Shown here: in pieces, positions 36,449-46,627 of the stretch | Position numbering within the stretch: the first letter of the stretch is position 1 | Layout of the letters: every line of letters starts with the position of its first letter | DNA from: Streptomyces sp. WZ-12 | Lineage (GTDB): Bacteria; Actinomycetota; Actinomycetes; Streptomycetales; Streptomycetaceae | Length of the DNA: 64,000 bases | Assembly (NCBI RefSeq): GCF_028898845.1 | Contig: NZ_CP118574.1 | Span: forward strand, 5,925,001 to 5,989,000 | Direction of reading: 5' to 3' | Notes under the pieces: generated by a model | Databases searched by the model: none | What the model saw: only the letters and a program-made list of their open reading frames with translations | What the model was told of the DNA's origin: nothing | Position numbers and translations under genes: made by a program

Positions 36449-38320
36449 GTGCCCGCGACCCCTACGAACGTGCCGGAGCCGAGCCGTACCGACCCGGCGC
36501 TCCTCCGTAACTTCTGCATCATCGCGCACATCGACCACGGCAAGTCGACGCTCGCCGACCGGATGCTCCAGCTCACCGGTGTCGTCGACCAGCGGCAGAT
36601 GCGCGCGCAGTACCTCGACCGCATGGACATCGAGCGCGAGCGCGGCATCACGATCAAGTCCCAGGCGGTTCGGCTGCCCTGGGAGCCCTCCGAGGGCGAA
36701 GAGGGAAGTGGCACGACCCACATCCTGAACATGATCGACACCCCGGGCCACGTCGACTTCACCTACGAGGTCTCCCGGTCGCTCGCCGCGTGCGAGGGCT
36801 GCATCCTCCTCGTCGACGCCGCCCAGGGCATCGAGGCCCAGACCCTCGCCAACCTCTACCTGGCGATGGAGCACGACCTCACGATCATCCCCGTCCTCAA
36901 CAAGATCGACCTGCCGGCCGCGCAGCCCGAGAAGTTCGCCGCCGAGCTGGCGAACCTCGTCGGCTGTGAGCCCGAGGACGTGCTGAAGGTCTCCGCCAAG
37001 ACCGGTGTCGGCGTGCCCGAGCTGCTGGACCGGGTCGTCCGCGAGGTGCCGGCCCCGGTCGGCGTCAAGGACGCCCCCGCCCGCGCGATGATCTTCGACT
37101 CGGTCTACGACGCGTACCGCGGCGTCGTGACGTACGTGAAGGTCGTCGACGGCACGCTCAGCAAGCGCGAGCGGATCAAGATGATGTCCACCGGCGCCGC
37201 GCACGAGCTGCTGGAGATCGGGACGAACTCGCCGGAGATGAAGTCGGCCGACGGCCTGTCCGTCGGCGAGGTCGGCTATCTGATCACCGGGGTGAAGGAC
37301 GTCCGGCAGTCCAAGGTCGGCGACACGATCACCCAGCTCACCAAGGGCGCCAAGGAGCCGCTGGGCGGCTACAAGGACCCCAAGCCGATGGTGTTCTCCG
37401 GGCTGTACCCGCTCGACGGCTCGGACTACCCCGAGCTGCGCGACGCCCTGGACAAGCTCCAGCTCAACGACGCCGCGCTGGTCTACGAGCCGGAGACGTC
37501 GGCGGCCCTGGGCTTCGGTTTCCGCGTCGGCTTCCTGGGCCTGCTGCACCTGGAGGTCATCCGGGAGCGCCTGGAGCGGGAGTTCGGGCTCGACCTGATC
37601 GCCACCGCGCCCAACGTGATCTACCGGGTGCAGATGGAGGACGGGGCGGAGCACACCGTCACCAACCCCAGCGAGTTCCCGGTCGGCAAGATCGACACGG
37701 TGCACGAGCCGGTGGTCCGGGCCACGATCCTGGCGCCCAGCGAGTTCATCGGCGCGATCATGGAGCTGTGCCAGAACCGCCGCGGCGCGCTGCTGGGCAT
37801 GGACTACCTCTCCGAGGACCGGGTCGAGATCCGCTACACCCTGCCGCTCGCCGAGGTCGTCTTCGACTTCTTCGACCAGCTCAAGTCCAAGACCCGCGGC
37901 TACGCCTCGCTGGACTACGAGCCCACCGGCGAGCAGACCGCCGACCTGGTCAAGGTCGACATCCTGCTGCACGGCGACAAGGTCGACGCGTTCTCCGCGA
38001 TCACGCACAAGGACAAGGCGTACGCGTACGGCGTGCGGCTGGTGGCCAAGCTGCGCGAGCTGATCCCGCGGCAGAGCTTCGAGGTGCCGATCCAGGCCGC
38101 CATCGGCAGCCGGGTCATCGCCCGTGAGACGGTCCGCGCCATCCGCAAGGACGTCCTCGCCAAGTGCTACGGCGGTGACATCTCCCGTAAGCGGAAGCTG
38201 CTGGAGAAGCAGAAGGAAGGCAAGAAGCGGATGAAGATGGTCGGCAGCGTGGAGGTCCCGCAGGAGGCCTTCATCGCGGTGCTGTCCTCGGACTCCGACG
38301 GCGACGCGAAGAAGAAGTAG
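36449..38320 (+). CDS. lepA: Elongation factor 4 (LepA)
   Basis: LepA/EF4 is a ribosome-bound translational GTPase implicated in 30S biogenesis and back-translocation. The 623-residue protein has P-loop AHIDHGKS at 26-33, DTPGH and NKID, and the EF4-specific C-terminus ([19 protein letters not shown]). The GTG at 36449 starts MPATPTN, matching typical Streptomyces LepA; the earlier ATG at 36389 would add 20 unlikely residues. The last coding bases (AAGAAGAAGTAGC) recur 24 bp downstream as a small duplication. Confidence 0.97.
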   Translation: MPATPTNVPEPSRTDPALLRNFCIIAHIDHGKSTLADRMLQLTGVVDQRQMRAQYLDRMDIERERGITIKSQAVRLPWEPSEGEEGSGTTHILNMIDTPGHVDFTYEVSRSLAACEGCILLVDAAQGIEAQTLANLYLAMEHDLTIIPVLNKIDLPAAQPEKFAAELANLVGCEPEDVLKVSAKTGVGVPELLDRVVREVPAPVGVKDAPARAMIFDSVYDAYRGVVTYVKVVDGTLSKRERIKMMSTGAAHELLEIGTNSPEMKSADGLSVGEVGYLITGVKDVRQSKVGDTITQLTKGAKEPLGGYKDPKPMVFSGLYPLDGSDYPELRDALDKLQLNDAALVYEPETSAALGFGFRVGFLGLLHLEVIRERLEREFGLDLIATAPNVIYRVQMEDGAEHTVTNPSEFPVGKIDTVHEPVVRATILAPSEFIGAIMELCQNRRGALLGMDYLSEDRVEIRYTLPLAEVVFDFFDQLKSKTRGYASLDYEPTGEQTADLVKVDILLHGDKVDAFSAITHKDKAYAYGVRLVAKLRELIPRQSFEVPIQAAIGSRVIARETVRAIRKDVLAKCYGGDISRKRKLLEKQKEGKKRMKMVGSVEVPQEAFIAVLSSDSDGDAKKK

Positions 38321-38514
38321 CGGAGCAGGAGGAAGAAGAAGTAGCAAGAAGCGGGGCGTAGTTGGGCGGAGTGGACGCTGCGCCCGCTCGCGGGGCGTCG
38401 GTTCCTTGACGGGGGCCGGCGCCCCGTTGTCGTTCCGGGTCAGCCCGCCTGTCAAGCGCGTGTCATGTGCACCTTTCCCGCGGGTCACATCGTGAACCAG
38501 TCGGGTGCAGCCCC

Positions 38515-38575
38515 TTACACGGCGGCGTCACGCGCTCTACTCTGATCACTGCTCAAAGGTTACTCGCGAGTCACC
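38515..38575 (+). promoter_or_regulatory. Promoter and 18-bp operator of the acyl-CoA ligase gene
   Basis: TTACAC (38515-38520), a 17-nt spacer and TACTCT (38538-38543) form a good promoter. From about +8 lies a near-perfect 18-bp palindrome, GGTTACTCG / CGAGTCACC (38558-38575, one mismatch), well placed for a repressor, perhaps of the TetR type. Confidence 0.6.
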
Positions 38576-38603
38576 AGCAACGAAGCGGGCCCCGGAGGAC
38601 GCC

Positions 38604-40493
38604 GTGACCGACACTCACACGCTGATCGACAACCGGCCGCCTTCGGTGGCGACCCTCTTCCTGGAGCGGGTCGCGGCCACCCCGGATACCGAGGCCTACC
38701 GCTACCCCGTCCCGCCGGCCTCGGGCACCGGCCCGGACGACTGGAAGACGCTGACCTGGGGCCAGGCCGCCGAGCGGGTCCTCGCCACGAGCGCCGGGCT
38801 GATCTCGCTCGGCGTCCGCCCCGAGGAGCGCGTGGCACTGGCCGCCAACACCCGCGTCGAATGGATCCTCGCCGACCTCGGCGTGCTCTGCTCCGGCGCC
38901 GCCACCACCACCGTCTACCCCTCCACCAAAGCCGACGAGACCGCCTTCATCCTGGCCGACTCCGGCAGCCGGGTGCTGATCGCGGAGAACGCCGCACAGC
39001 TCGCCAAGGCCCGCGAGAAACGCGCCGAACTCCCCGAGCTGGCCCACGTCGTGGTCATCGACGAGACCGACGCCCGGCCCGCCGACGACGACCCCGAGGG
39101 GTGGGTGCTCTCCCTCGCCGAACTGGAGAAGCGCGGCACCGCCTATCTGGAGCAGCACCCGGAGTGCGTCAAGGAACGCGTCGCCGCGCTCCGCGCCGAC
39201 CAACTGGCCACCCTGATCTACACCTCCGGCACCACCGGCCGCCCCAAGGGCGTCCGGCTGGCGCACGACTGCTGGGCGTACATGGCCCGCGCCATCCAGG
39301 CGACCGGGATGGTCACCGCGGACGACGAGCAGTACCTCTGGCTGCCGCTGGCGCACGTCTTCGGGAAGGTGCTGACCGCCGGGCAGATCTCCGTCGGCCA
39401 CGTGATCGCGGTGGACGGCCGGGTCGACAAGATCATCGAGAACCTGCCGGTGGTCCGGCCCACCTACATGGCCGCCGTCCCGCGGATCTTCGAGAAGGTC
39501 TACAACGGCGTCGCGGCCAGGGCCCGGGAGGGCGGCGCCGCCAAGTACAAGATCTTCCAGTGGGCGGCCGGGGTGGCCCGGGAGTACGCCAAGACCTCTC
39601 AGGAGAACTTCCGGCACACCGGCAACGCCTCGGTGCCGTTCGCGCTCGCCGCCAAGCACAAGGTCGCCGACGCCCTCGTCTACGCCAAGCTGCGCGAGGC
39701 GTTCGGCGGCCGGCTGCGCGCCGCGATCTCCGGCTCCGCCGCCCTCGCCCCGGACATCGGCTACTTCTTCGCCGGCGCCGGCATCCACATCCTTGAGGGC
39801 TACGGCCTGACGGAGTCCAGCGCCGCCAGCTTCGTCAACCCCGGCGAGGCGTACCGCACCGGCACCGTCGGCAAGCCGCTGCCCGGCACCGAGGTGCGGA
39901 TCGCCGAGGACGGCGAGATCCTGCTGCGCGGCCCCGGCATCATGCAGGGCTACCACGGCCTGGCCGACAGGACCGCCGAAGTGCTGGAGGAGGACGGCTG
40001 GTTCCACACCGGCGACATCGGCGAGCTGTCCGCCGACGGCTACCTGCGGATCACCGACCGCAAGAAGGACCTCATCAAGACCTCCGGCGGCAAGTACATC
40101 GCCCCCGCCGAGGTGGAGGGCCAGTTCAAGGCCGTCTGCCCGTTCGTCTCCAACGTGGTGGTGCACGGCGCCAACCGGAACTTCTGCACCGCCCTGATCG
40201 CCCTGGACGAGCCGACCATCCTCACCTGGGCCAAGGAGCGCGGCCTGGGCGGCAAGAGCTACGCCGAGGTCGTCGCCACCGACCAGGTCCGCGCGCTGAT
40301 CGACGGCTACGTGGAGCGCGTCAACGAGGGGCTCCAGAGGTGGCAGCAGATCCGCAAGTTCCGGCTGCTGCCGCGCGATCTGGACATCGAGCACGGGGAG
40401 ATCACCCCCAGCCTCAAGATCAAACGACCGGTCGTGGAGCGGGCGTTCAAGGACCTGCTCGACGAGATGTACGCCGGCGCGCGGGAGGCGTAG
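38604..40493 (+). CDS. Long-chain acyl-CoA synthetase (AMP-forming)
   Basis: This 629-residue adenylate-forming enzyme activates a fatty acid with ATP and CoA. Motifs are YTSGTTGRPKGV (about 205-216), GYGLTESSA, the GDIGELSADGYLRITDRKKDLIK block and a C-terminal KYIAPAEVEG lysine segment. The GTG at 38604 follows GGAGG by 5 nt. A classical promoter with an overlapping palindrome upstream suggests control by a fatty-acid or acyl-CoA responsive repressor. Chain-length preference cannot be told. Confidence 0.93.
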   Translation: MTDTHTLIDNRPPSVATLFLERVAATPDTEAYRYPVPPASGTGPDDWKTLTWGQAAERVLATSAGLISLGVRPEERVALAANTRVEWILADLGVLCSGAATTTVYPSTKADETAFILADSGSRVLIAENAAQLAKAREKRAELPELAHVVVIDETDARPADDDPEGWVLSLAELEKRGTAYLEQHPECVKERVAALRADQLATLIYTSGTTGRPKGVRLAHDCWAYMARAIQATGMVTADDEQYLWLPLAHVFGKVLTAGQISVGHVIAVDGRVDKIIENLPVVRPTYMAAVPRIFEKVYNGVAARAREGGAAKYKIFQWAAGVAREYAKTSQENFRHTGNASVPFALAAKHKVADALVYAKLREAFGGRLRAAISGSAALAPDIGYFFAGAGIHILEGYGLTESSAASFVNPGEAYRTGTVGKPLPGTEVRIAEDGEILLRGPGIMQGYHGLADRTAEVLEEDGWFHTGDIGELSADGYLRITDRKKDLIKTSGGKYIAPAEVEGQFKAVCPFVSNVVVHGANRNFCTALIALDEPTILTWAKERGLGGKSYAEVVATDQVRALIDGYVERVNEGLQRWQQIRKFRLLPRDLDIEHGEITPSLKIKRPVVERAFKDLLDEMYAGAREA

Positions 40494-40725
40494 CCGGGAG
40501 GGCGCGGTGCGGGCGCACGCCCCGGCGGGCCCGCGCCGCCCCGCACCGCACCCCGTCCGCCGTCGCCCCCAGGGAGGTCCGGGGCCACCGATCACGTCAT
40601 GCGTCAGCCGCGTCACCACCTCTGACCACGCACTTCCGTGACTCACCGCTTATGAGCGCGCTCGTTCTGTCACCCTGACGGGAGGCGCATCCGGCGCCGC
40701 TGGGGAACCGCTCGGGAGTTGCTCA

Positions 40726-42774
40726 ATGAGGATGACAACTACGGCCGGACGGAACGACATCGCAGGGGCCGCCGCCCGCTCCCTGCGTGCCACGCTGCCC
40801 GGGGACCCGCGGGCCGCGGCGGCCGCGCGGCAGTTCGTCCGGGCCGCCTTCGCCGACTGGCGCGCGCGGGGCCTGCCCGGCGCCGACCGCCTCACCGAGC
40901 GGCTGGCGGACGAAACGGTGCTGCTGGTCAGCGAGTTGGTGACCAACGCGGTGGTGCACGCGGGCACCACCGTCGAGCTCCTCTGCCGGCTCGACCCCGC
41001 CGAGGAGTCGCTGCCGCACCCCGACGACCTCCCGGACGCCGCCCCCGAGGAACCGCCCCGCCCCGGCCTGGTCGTCGAGGTCTCCGACCGGCACCCCACC
41101 CAGCCCGTACGGGCCCGCGAGGACACCGGCGCCCCCGAAGGCGGCGGCCACGGGCTCCGGTTGATCAGCGCGGTCGCCGAAGCCTGGGGCGTCACCTACC
41201 GGCGGGCGATGAAGACGGTGTGGTTCCGCCTGCCGGTCGGCGGCCCCGACGCGAGCTGGCCGGAACCCGACACCGTCGACGATGCCTGCGACGCCTACGC
41301 CACCGCGGACGCCCACGGCGGCCAGGCGTTCCGGCGCGCCCTGCGGACCTCCGAACTCCTCGCCCCGGTGCCGCGCCGCCCCGCCCCGCCCGAGGACCGG
41401 CCGGACCCCGGCCGCGGGGGCGTCGACAGCGGTGCGCTCTCCTTCCTCGCGGAGGCGTCCGACCTGCTCTCCGGGCAGCTCGACGCCGACCAGGTCGCCT
41501 CGCTGGCCGCCCAGTTGATCGTCCCGCGGCTCGCCGACTGGTGCGCGGTGTGGCTGCACGACGGCGACGGCGGCGCCCCCGGCCGCGGCCTCACCGAGGA
41601 CGGCGAGGCGCCGCGGCTCGCCCGTGTCTGGCACATGTACGAGGGCCGGATCGACGCGCTGCGCACCGCATTGGAGAAGGAGCCGCCCGGCCTGAGGACC
41701 GACGCCGCCGGCAACCGGCCGGTGCCGGTGCCCTGGCCGTGGCCGGACGGGCCGGTCGGCGACGGGGAGTTCGACGGCGCGGCGCTGGCCTGCCCGCTGG
41801 TCACCGGCGGCCGGCGGCTGGGCACCGTACTGCTTGGCCGGGCCGGACTGCGGCGGTTCCCCGGTGGGGCGGTGGCGCTGATCGAGGACCTGTGCCGCCG
41901 GGCCGCCCGCGCGGTCGCCACCGCCCGCGCCTACAGCCGCCAGGAACGCATCAGCCGGGTCCTCCAGCGCCGGCTGCTGCCGCAGGGGCGGGCCCGGGTC
42001 CCCGGGGTGGCGTCGGCGGTGGTCTACGAGCCGCGGGAGGGCGCCTGGGCCGGCGGGGACTTCTGGGACCTCTTCGAGGCCGGCGACGGCCGCTGGTGCT
42101 TCGCCCTCGGCGACGTCTGCGGCAGCGGCCCGGAGGCGGCCGCGGTCACCGGACTCGCCCGCCCCGTGCTGCGGCTGCTGGCCCGCGACGGCTTCGGCGT
42201 CTCCGAGGTCCTCGACCGGCTCAACAAGACCATGGCCAGGGAAGCCTCGGACTCCGTCGCGGCGGTCGCGGCGGCGGTGGCGGCGGCCGGCGCGGGCGCG
42301 GAGTCCCCCGTGGAGATCCGCGAGGAGGGCGAACAGGCCCGCTTCCTCTCGCTCCTCTATGGCGAGATCGTCCCGTACGGCGGCGGCACCGGCGGCGCCC
42401 GCTGCACCCTGGCCAGCGCCGGCCACCCGCTCCCGTTGGTGCTCGGCACCGACGGGGCGGTCCGGGTCGTGGCGGCGCCGCAGATGCTGCTGGGCGTCGT
42501 CGAGGAGGCGGTCTACGTCAGCGAGTCCTTCGACCTGCGCCCCGGGGAGACCCTGCTGTGCGTCACCGACGGGGTGACCGAGCGGCGCTGCGGCCGGCGG
42601 CTCTTCGACGACGAGGACGGCCTGGCCGGCGCGCTCGCCGCGACCGCCGGCCGCAGCGCCGAGGCCATCGCCGAACACATCCGCCGCACCGTCCACGCCT
42701 TCGGGCCGACCCCGCCCGACGACGACCTGGCCTTGATGGTGCTCCAGGCGGCGGGCGGGGGTGGGCGCCCGTAG
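40726..42774 (+). CDS. SpoIIE-type PP2C phosphatase with N-terminal anti-sigma-like ATPase domain
   Basis: A 682-residue multidomain regulator. An N-terminal GHKL/RsbW-like ATP-binding domain (VSELVTNAVVHAG about 66-78, GGHGLRLISAV) is followed by a GAF-like region (about 235-400). A C-terminal SpoIIE/RsbU PP2C phosphatase has GGDFWDLF, GDVCGSGPEA, TDGVTER and DDDLALMV. Such proteins set anti-sigma/anti-anti-sigma partner phosphorylation in Streptomyces, and this one combines kinase-like and phosphatase modules. GGGAG lies upstream of the ATG. The TAG stop overlaps the first half of a hairpin repeat. Confidence 0.92.
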   Translation: MRMTTTAGRNDIAGAAARSLRATLPGDPRAAAAARQFVRAAFADWRARGLPGADRLTERLADETVLLVSELVTNAVVHAGTTVELLCRLDPAEESLPHPDDLPDAAPEEPPRPGLVVEVSDRHPTQPVRAREDTGAPEGGGHGLRLISAVAEAWGVTYRRAMKTVWFRLPVGGPDASWPEPDTVDDACDAYATADAHGGQAFRRALRTSELLAPVPRRPAPPEDRPDPGRGGVDSGALSFLAEASDLLSGQLDADQVASLAAQLIVPRLADWCAVWLHDGDGGAPGRGLTEDGEAPRLARVWHMYEGRIDALRTALEKEPPGLRTDAAGNRPVPVPWPWPDGPVGDGEFDGAALACPLVTGGRRLGTVLLGRAGLRRFPGGAVALIEDLCRRAARAVATARAYSRQERISRVLQRRLLPQGRARVPGVASAVVYEPREGAWAGGDFWDLFEAGDGRWCFALGDVCGSGPEAAAVTGLARPVLRLLARDGFGVSEVLDRLNKTMAREASDSVAAVAAAVAAAGAGAESPVEIREEGEQARFLSLLYGEIVPYGGGTGGARCTLASAGHPLPLVLGTDGAVRVVAAPQMLLGVVEEAVYVSESFDLRPGETLLCVTDGVTERRCGRRLFDDEDGLAGALAATAGRSAEAIAEHIRRTVHAFGPTPPDDDLALMVLQAAGGGGRP

Positions 42775-42781
42775 GGGGCGG

Positions 42782-42853
42782 TCGAACGGGTCCCGTAGGG
42801 GGTGCGAGGGCCCCCTGCGGGGCCACAACCGGGCGGGCGGGGGAGGTATTCCG
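42782..42853. repeat. Hairpin repeat element, copy D
   Basis: Just after the phosphatase stop. CCCGTAGGGGG (42792-42802) and CCCCCTGCGGG (42811-42821) form the stem. GAACG precedes it and GGTATTCCG follows, as in copies A-C at 57.3-57.8 kb. Confidence 0.75.
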
Positions 42854-42883
42854 GACCCCGAACCGGAACCCTCCGGCATGACG

Positions 42884-42889
42884 GACAAT
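42884..42889 (+). promoter_or_regulatory. Leaderless -10 for hemW
   Basis: GACAAT lies 7 nt before ATG 42897. Confidence 0.4.
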
Positions 42890-42896
42890 GGACCCC

Positions 42897-44129
42897 ATGC
42901 CTTCCGCACTGCCAGATGGTGAGCCGATGCCCGAGGACGGGGCGCTGCCCCGCCATGCGCTGACCGGCGCCGCCGAGCGCCCCCTCGGCTTCTATCTGCA
43001 CGTGCCGTACTGCGCCACCCGCTGCGGCTACTGCGACTTCAACACCTACACCGCGAGCGAACTGCGCGGCCGCGGCGGCGCCCTGGCCTCCCGCGACAAC
43101 TACGCCGACACCCTCGTCGAGGAGGTCCGGCTGGCCCGCAAGGTACTGGGCGACGACCCCCGTCCCGTACAGACGGTCTTCGTCGGCGGCGGCACCCCGA
43201 CCCTGCTGCCCGCCGCCGACCTCGGCCGGATGCTGGCCGCGCTGCGCGACGAGTTCGGCCTGGCGCCCGACGCCGAGATCACCACCGAGGCCAATCCGGA
43301 GTCCGTCGATCCGCGCTACCTCGCCGAGCTGCGCGCGGGCGGCTTCAACCGCGTCTCCTTCGGCATGCAGAGCGCCCGCCAGCACGTCCTGAAGATCCTC
43401 GACCGCACGCACACCGCGGGCCGCCCCGAAGCCTGCGTCGCCGAGGCCCGCGCGGCCGGCTTCGCGCACGTCAACCTCGATCTGATCTACGGCACCCCCG
43501 GGGAGTCCGACGACGACTGGCGCGCCTCCCTGGACGCCGCCACCGCCGCCGGCCCGGACCACATCTCCGCCTACGCCCTGATCGTCGAGGAGGGCACCCA
43601 ACTCGCCCGCCGGATCCGCCGCGGCGAGGTCCCGATGACCGACGACGACGTGCACGCCGACCGCTACCTGATCGCCGAGGAGCGCCTGACCGCCGCCGGC
43701 TTCTCCTGGTACGAGGTCTCCAACTGGGCCACCACCGAGGCCGCCCGCTGCCGCCACAACGAGCTGTACTGGACCGGCGCCGACTGGTGGGGCGCCGGAC
43801 CCGGCGCGCACAGCCACGTCGGCGGCGTCCGCTGGTGGAACGTCAAGCACCCCGCCGCCTACGCCCAGGCCCTCGCCGAGGGCCGCTCACCGGGCGCCGG
43901 CCGCGAGGTGCTGGCCGACGAGGACCGCCGCGTCGAGCGGATCCTCCTGGAGCTCCGGCTCGCCGCCGGCTGCCCGCTGGACCTCCTCGCCCCCGCGGGC
44001 GCCCGCGCCGCCGCCCGCGCGCTGGCCGACGGCCTCCTGGCGCCCGGCCCGTACGAGGCCGGGCGGGCGGTGCTGACGCTCCGCGGCCGGCTCCTCGCGG
44101 ACGCGGTCGTCCGCGACCTGGTGGACTGA
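42897..44129 (+). CDS. hemW: Radical SAM heme chaperone HemW
   Basis: This 410-residue radical SAM protein is related to oxygen-independent coproporphyrinogen oxidase; the HemW branch binds and delivers heme. The [4Fe-4S] motif is C39-x3-C43-x2-C46 (PYCATRCGYCDF). GGGTPTLL, NPESVDPRYL and SFGMQSA follow. The ATG at 42897 is chosen from the GACAAT box 7 nt upstream; an in-frame ATG at 42888 adds 3 residues. In many bacteria hemW sits near hrcA, as here about 2.6 kb away. Confidence 0.94.
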   Translation: MPSALPDGEPMPEDGALPRHALTGAAERPLGFYLHVPYCATRCGYCDFNTYTASELRGRGGALASRDNYADTLVEEVRLARKVLGDDPRPVQTVFVGGGTPTLLPAADLGRMLAALRDEFGLAPDAEITTEANPESVDPRYLAELRAGGFNRVSFGMQSARQHVLKILDRTHTAGRPEACVAEARAAGFAHVNLDLIYGTPGESDDDWRASLDAATAAGPDHISAYALIVEEGTQLARRIRRGEVPMTDDDVHADRYLIAEERLTAAGFSWYEVSNWATTEAARCRHNELYWTGADWWGAGPGAHSHVGGVRWWNVKHPAAYAQALAEGRSPGAGREVLADEDRRVERILLELRLAAGCPLDLLAPAGARAAARALADGLLAPGPYEAGRAVLTLRGRLLADAVVRDLVD

Positions 44130-44264
44130 CACCCCGGTCGCCCCGCTCGCTCTCGAACCCCGTGCCCCGTCCCCCAACGCCCCCAAGGCGCCGGGGACTT
44201 CACCACGGCTCAGGGCGTTGACGCGTCGAGGGCCAAGGCGTCACCCCCCGACTCCTCGATTCGA

Positions 44265-44540
44265 TCAGTGCGTCAACGGGCGGGACGACCGGCCCGACGC
44301 CGAGTCGATCTCGTCGTGGGCCTTGGTCAGCAGTTGCATCGCCAGGTCGTTGAGGGCCCTGGCCCCCGCGACCTCCTCGCCGACCCGGGGCTGGTTCCCG
44401 TCGGCGGGATGGCGGCTGGCATAACCATGGGACCGCACCTCGGTCCCGTCCGGCAGCCGTACCATCGCGGCGGCCCGGGTGCGGTGGACGTCCTCCTCGA
44501 ATTCCATCTCGACATGCCATCCGACAGCGGTCTTCAACAT
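44265..44540 (-). CDS. DUF1876 domain protein
   Basis: This 91-residue protein matches the small actinobacterial DUF1876 family: VGWHVEMEFEED, AAAMVRLPDGTEVR, GHASRHPADxNQPRVGEE-like and LLTKAHDEIDSASGR. The function of the family is unknown to me. The ATG 44540 is supported by GGAGG 8 nt upstream; the longer frame from 44606 adds residues without family similarity. Confidence 0.88.
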   Translation of the reverse strand: MLKTAVGWHVEMEFEEDVHRTRAAAMVRLPDGTEVRSHGYASRHPADGNQPRVGEEVAGARALNDLAMQLLTKAHDEIDSASGRSSRPLTH

Positions 44541-44665
44541 GGCGGTCACCTCCGGCATCGCTGCTACCAGAGTGCGCTCGCCACCGCCCCCGCGCACGAC
44601 GTGCACCGGGGCGGCGCCCTGCCCTCCCTAGGGCGCCGGCCGCCGGCACGGAGCCCTCCGCGCCG

Positions 44666-45499
44666 TCACGCGCCCTCCGGCGCCGTCACGAAGTCGATCA
44701 GCTCCTCCACCCGACCCAGCAGCGCCGGCTCCAGGTCCTTGTACGACCGCACCCGGGACAGGATCCGCTGCCAGGCCGCGCCGGTGTTCTCCGGCCAGCC
44801 CAGCGCCCGGCACACCCCGGTCTTCCAGTCCTGGCCCCGAGGGACCTGCGGCCACCCCGCGATGCCGACCGACGACGGCTTCACCGCCTGCCACACGTCG
44901 ATGTACGGGTGGCCGACGACCAGCACGTTCCCGTCCGTCACCGACGCCGCGATCCGGGACTCCTTGGAGCCGGGGACCAGGTGGTCCACCAGGACGCCGA
45001 GGCGGGCGTCCGGGCCGGGGGAGAACGCCGCCACGATGGCCGGGAGGTCGTCGATGCCCTCCAGGTACTCCACCACGACGCCCTCGATCCGTAGGTCGTC
45101 GCCCCAGACGCGCTCCACCAACTCGGCGTCGTGCCGGCCCTCCACGTAGATGCGGCCGGCGCGGGCGACCCGGGCGCGGGCCCCGGGGACCGCGAGGGAA
45201 CCGGAGGCGGTGCGCGCCGGCCCGCTCGCCGCCGGGCGGGCCGGCGGCCGGACGAGGGTGACGGTCCGGCCCTCCAGGAGGAAGCCGCGCGGCGCCATCG
45301 GGAACACCCGCTGCTTGCCGAAGCGGTCCTCCAGGGTCACCGTCGTGCCCTCGGCGGTCTTCTCGCACCGGATGACCGCGCCGCAGTAGCCCGTGGCCAC
45401 CTCCTCCACGACCAGCCCGGGATCGGCCGGCACCTCGGGCACCGGCTTCGGCTTCTTCCAGGGGGGAGTGAGGTCGGGGCTGTAGTGCCTGCTGTGCAT
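44666..45499 (-). CDS. DUF3097 family protein
   Basis: This 277-residue protein begins MHSRHYSPDLTPPWKKPKPVPEVP and contains the DUF3097 blocks RIYVEGRHDAELVERVWGDDLR, VLVDHLVPGSKES and GHPYIDVWQAV. The VEGRHDAEL segment resembles a TOPRIM-like glutamate/aspartate motif, so a nucleic-acid role is conceivable but unproven. Leftward, its stop lies 126 bp before the DUF1876 gene and it may share a transcript with it. Confidence 0.88.
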   Translation of the reverse strand: MHSRHYSPDLTPPWKKPKPVPEVPADPGLVVEEVATGYCGAVIRCEKTAEGTTVTLEDRFGKQRVFPMAPRGFLLEGRTVTLVRPPARPAASGPARTASGSLAVPGARARVARAGRIYVEGRHDAELVERVWGDDLRIEGVVVEYLEGIDDLPAIVAAFSPGPDARLGVLVDHLVPGSKESRIAASVTDGNVLVVGHPYIDVWQAVKPSSVGIAGWPQVPRGQDWKTGVCRALGWPENTGAAWQRILSRVRSYKDLEPALLGRVEELIDFVTAPEGA

Positions 45500-45601
45500 G
45501 GGGGTTGGTTCCCTACGGGTCGGGGATCGGACGGTCGGTCGGGTGGGGAGGAGCGGCGCCACGGGCGGTGGGCCGGTGTGCACACCGGGAAGAGTGCGAG
45601 G

Positions 45602-46354
45602 TCAACGGCGGTCGTGGCGGGGCGAGTTGGCGGTTCCGAAGCGAGCGGCCAGGGCGTCCCGTTGCGCGCGGACGAAGGCCGCGTCCACCACCGCGCCGTG
45701 CCCCGGCACGTAGTGGGCGTCCTCGCCGCCCAGCGTCAGCAGCCGGTCGAGCGCGGCGGGCCACCGCCCGGGCACCGCGTCCGGACCCGCCTGGGGCTCG
45801 CCGGACTCCTCCACCAGATCGCCGCAGAAGACGACGTCCCGTTCACCGGGCCGGCCGGGTACCAGGACGGCCAGGTCGTGGGCGGTGTGACCGGGGCCGA
45901 CGGCGGCCAACAGCACCTCCCGGTCGCCGAGGTCGAGGGTCGTTCGGTCGTCCACCTGGTGGCGCGGGACGACCAGGTGGTCCGCGGCCTCGGCGGCGGC
46001 CTGCGGGGCCACGCCGTGCCGGACCGCGTCCTGCCGCAGCGCCTCCCCGCCGTCCCGGAGCAGCCCGGCCACCCCCGCCGCGCCGTACACCTCGACGCCG
46101 GCGAAGGCCGCGGTGCCCAGTACGTGGTCGAAGTGCGGGTGGGTGAGCGCGACATGCGTCACATCGCGGCCCAGCACCCCGCGGACCGTGCGGCGCAGCT
46201 CCGCCCCGGCGGCGAGGGTCGGACCGGTGTCGACGAGCAACACCCCGCCGGCGCCGGCGATCATGCCGATCGTCTCGTCCCAGCCGGGCATCCGGCGCCG
46301 GACGACGCCGGTGCCGAGCCGCTCCCAGCCGGCCTCTTCCCAAGTGGTGCGCAT
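45602..46354 (-). CDS. Metallo-beta-lactamase-fold hydrolase
   Basis: This 250-residue MBL-fold protein has the metal motif THPHFDH at 71-77 (H72, H74, D76, H77). LVDTGPT precedes it and VFCGDLVEESG and YVPGHGAVVD follow. It is a general hydrolase of the glyoxalase-II-like group; the substrate is unknown. TAGCGT lies 6 nt before the ATG on the minus strand, so translation is probably leaderless. It is divergent from hrcA. Confidence 0.88.
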   Translation of the reverse strand: MRTTWEEAGWERLGTGVVRRRMPGWDETIGMIAGAGGVLLVDTGPTLAAGAELRRTVRGVLGRDVTHVALTHPHFDHVLGTAAFAGVEVYGAAGVAGLLRDGGEALRQDAVRHGVAPQAAAEAADHLVVPRHQVDDRTTLDLGDREVLLAAVGPGHTAHDLAVLVPGRPGERDVVFCGDLVEESGEPQAGPDAVPGRWPAALDRLLTLGGEDAHYVPGHGAVVDAAFVRAQRDALAARFGTANSPRHDRR

Positions 46355-46360
46355 GGCAGG

Positions 46361-46366
46361 ACGCTA
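46361..46366 (-). promoter_or_regulatory. Leaderless -10 for the MBL-fold gene
   Basis: On the minus strand TAGCGT precedes the ATG by 6 nt. Confidence 0.5.
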
Positions 46367-46586
46367 GCGCCCCCGCGATAGCGTTGCCCCGCACCCGGTG
46401 GAAACCCGGCGGAAAGCCGGCGGGCACGAGCACCTCGTGGGGCGCACCGCGATGCGCCTGTGGCGCGGGCCCGGAGCGCCAACGAGCCGTCGTATAAGGG
46501 ATTTCCAAGGGATCGCTCAGGGAACTCTCCGGGGCGGCCCCGGGTCGGATCAGGCGGTGGTGGGTAAGCCCTCAGTGCGCCCGCCC

Positions 46587-46617
46587 TTGCTGTATCCGCT
46601 CCGCCCGGCCGTACACT
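46587..46617 (+). promoter_or_regulatory. hrcA promoter
   Basis: TTGCTG (46587-46592), a 19-nt spacer and TACACT (46612-46617); the predicted start falls just before or within the CIRCE element. Confidence 0.6.
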
Positions 46618-46627
46618 GGCTGCGGGT

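Noticed and set aside
40723..42909. 728-codon minus-strand ORF opposite the SpoIIE-type gene
   Set aside because: Antisense to a gene with intact PP2C and ATPase motifs; the peptide is low complexity.
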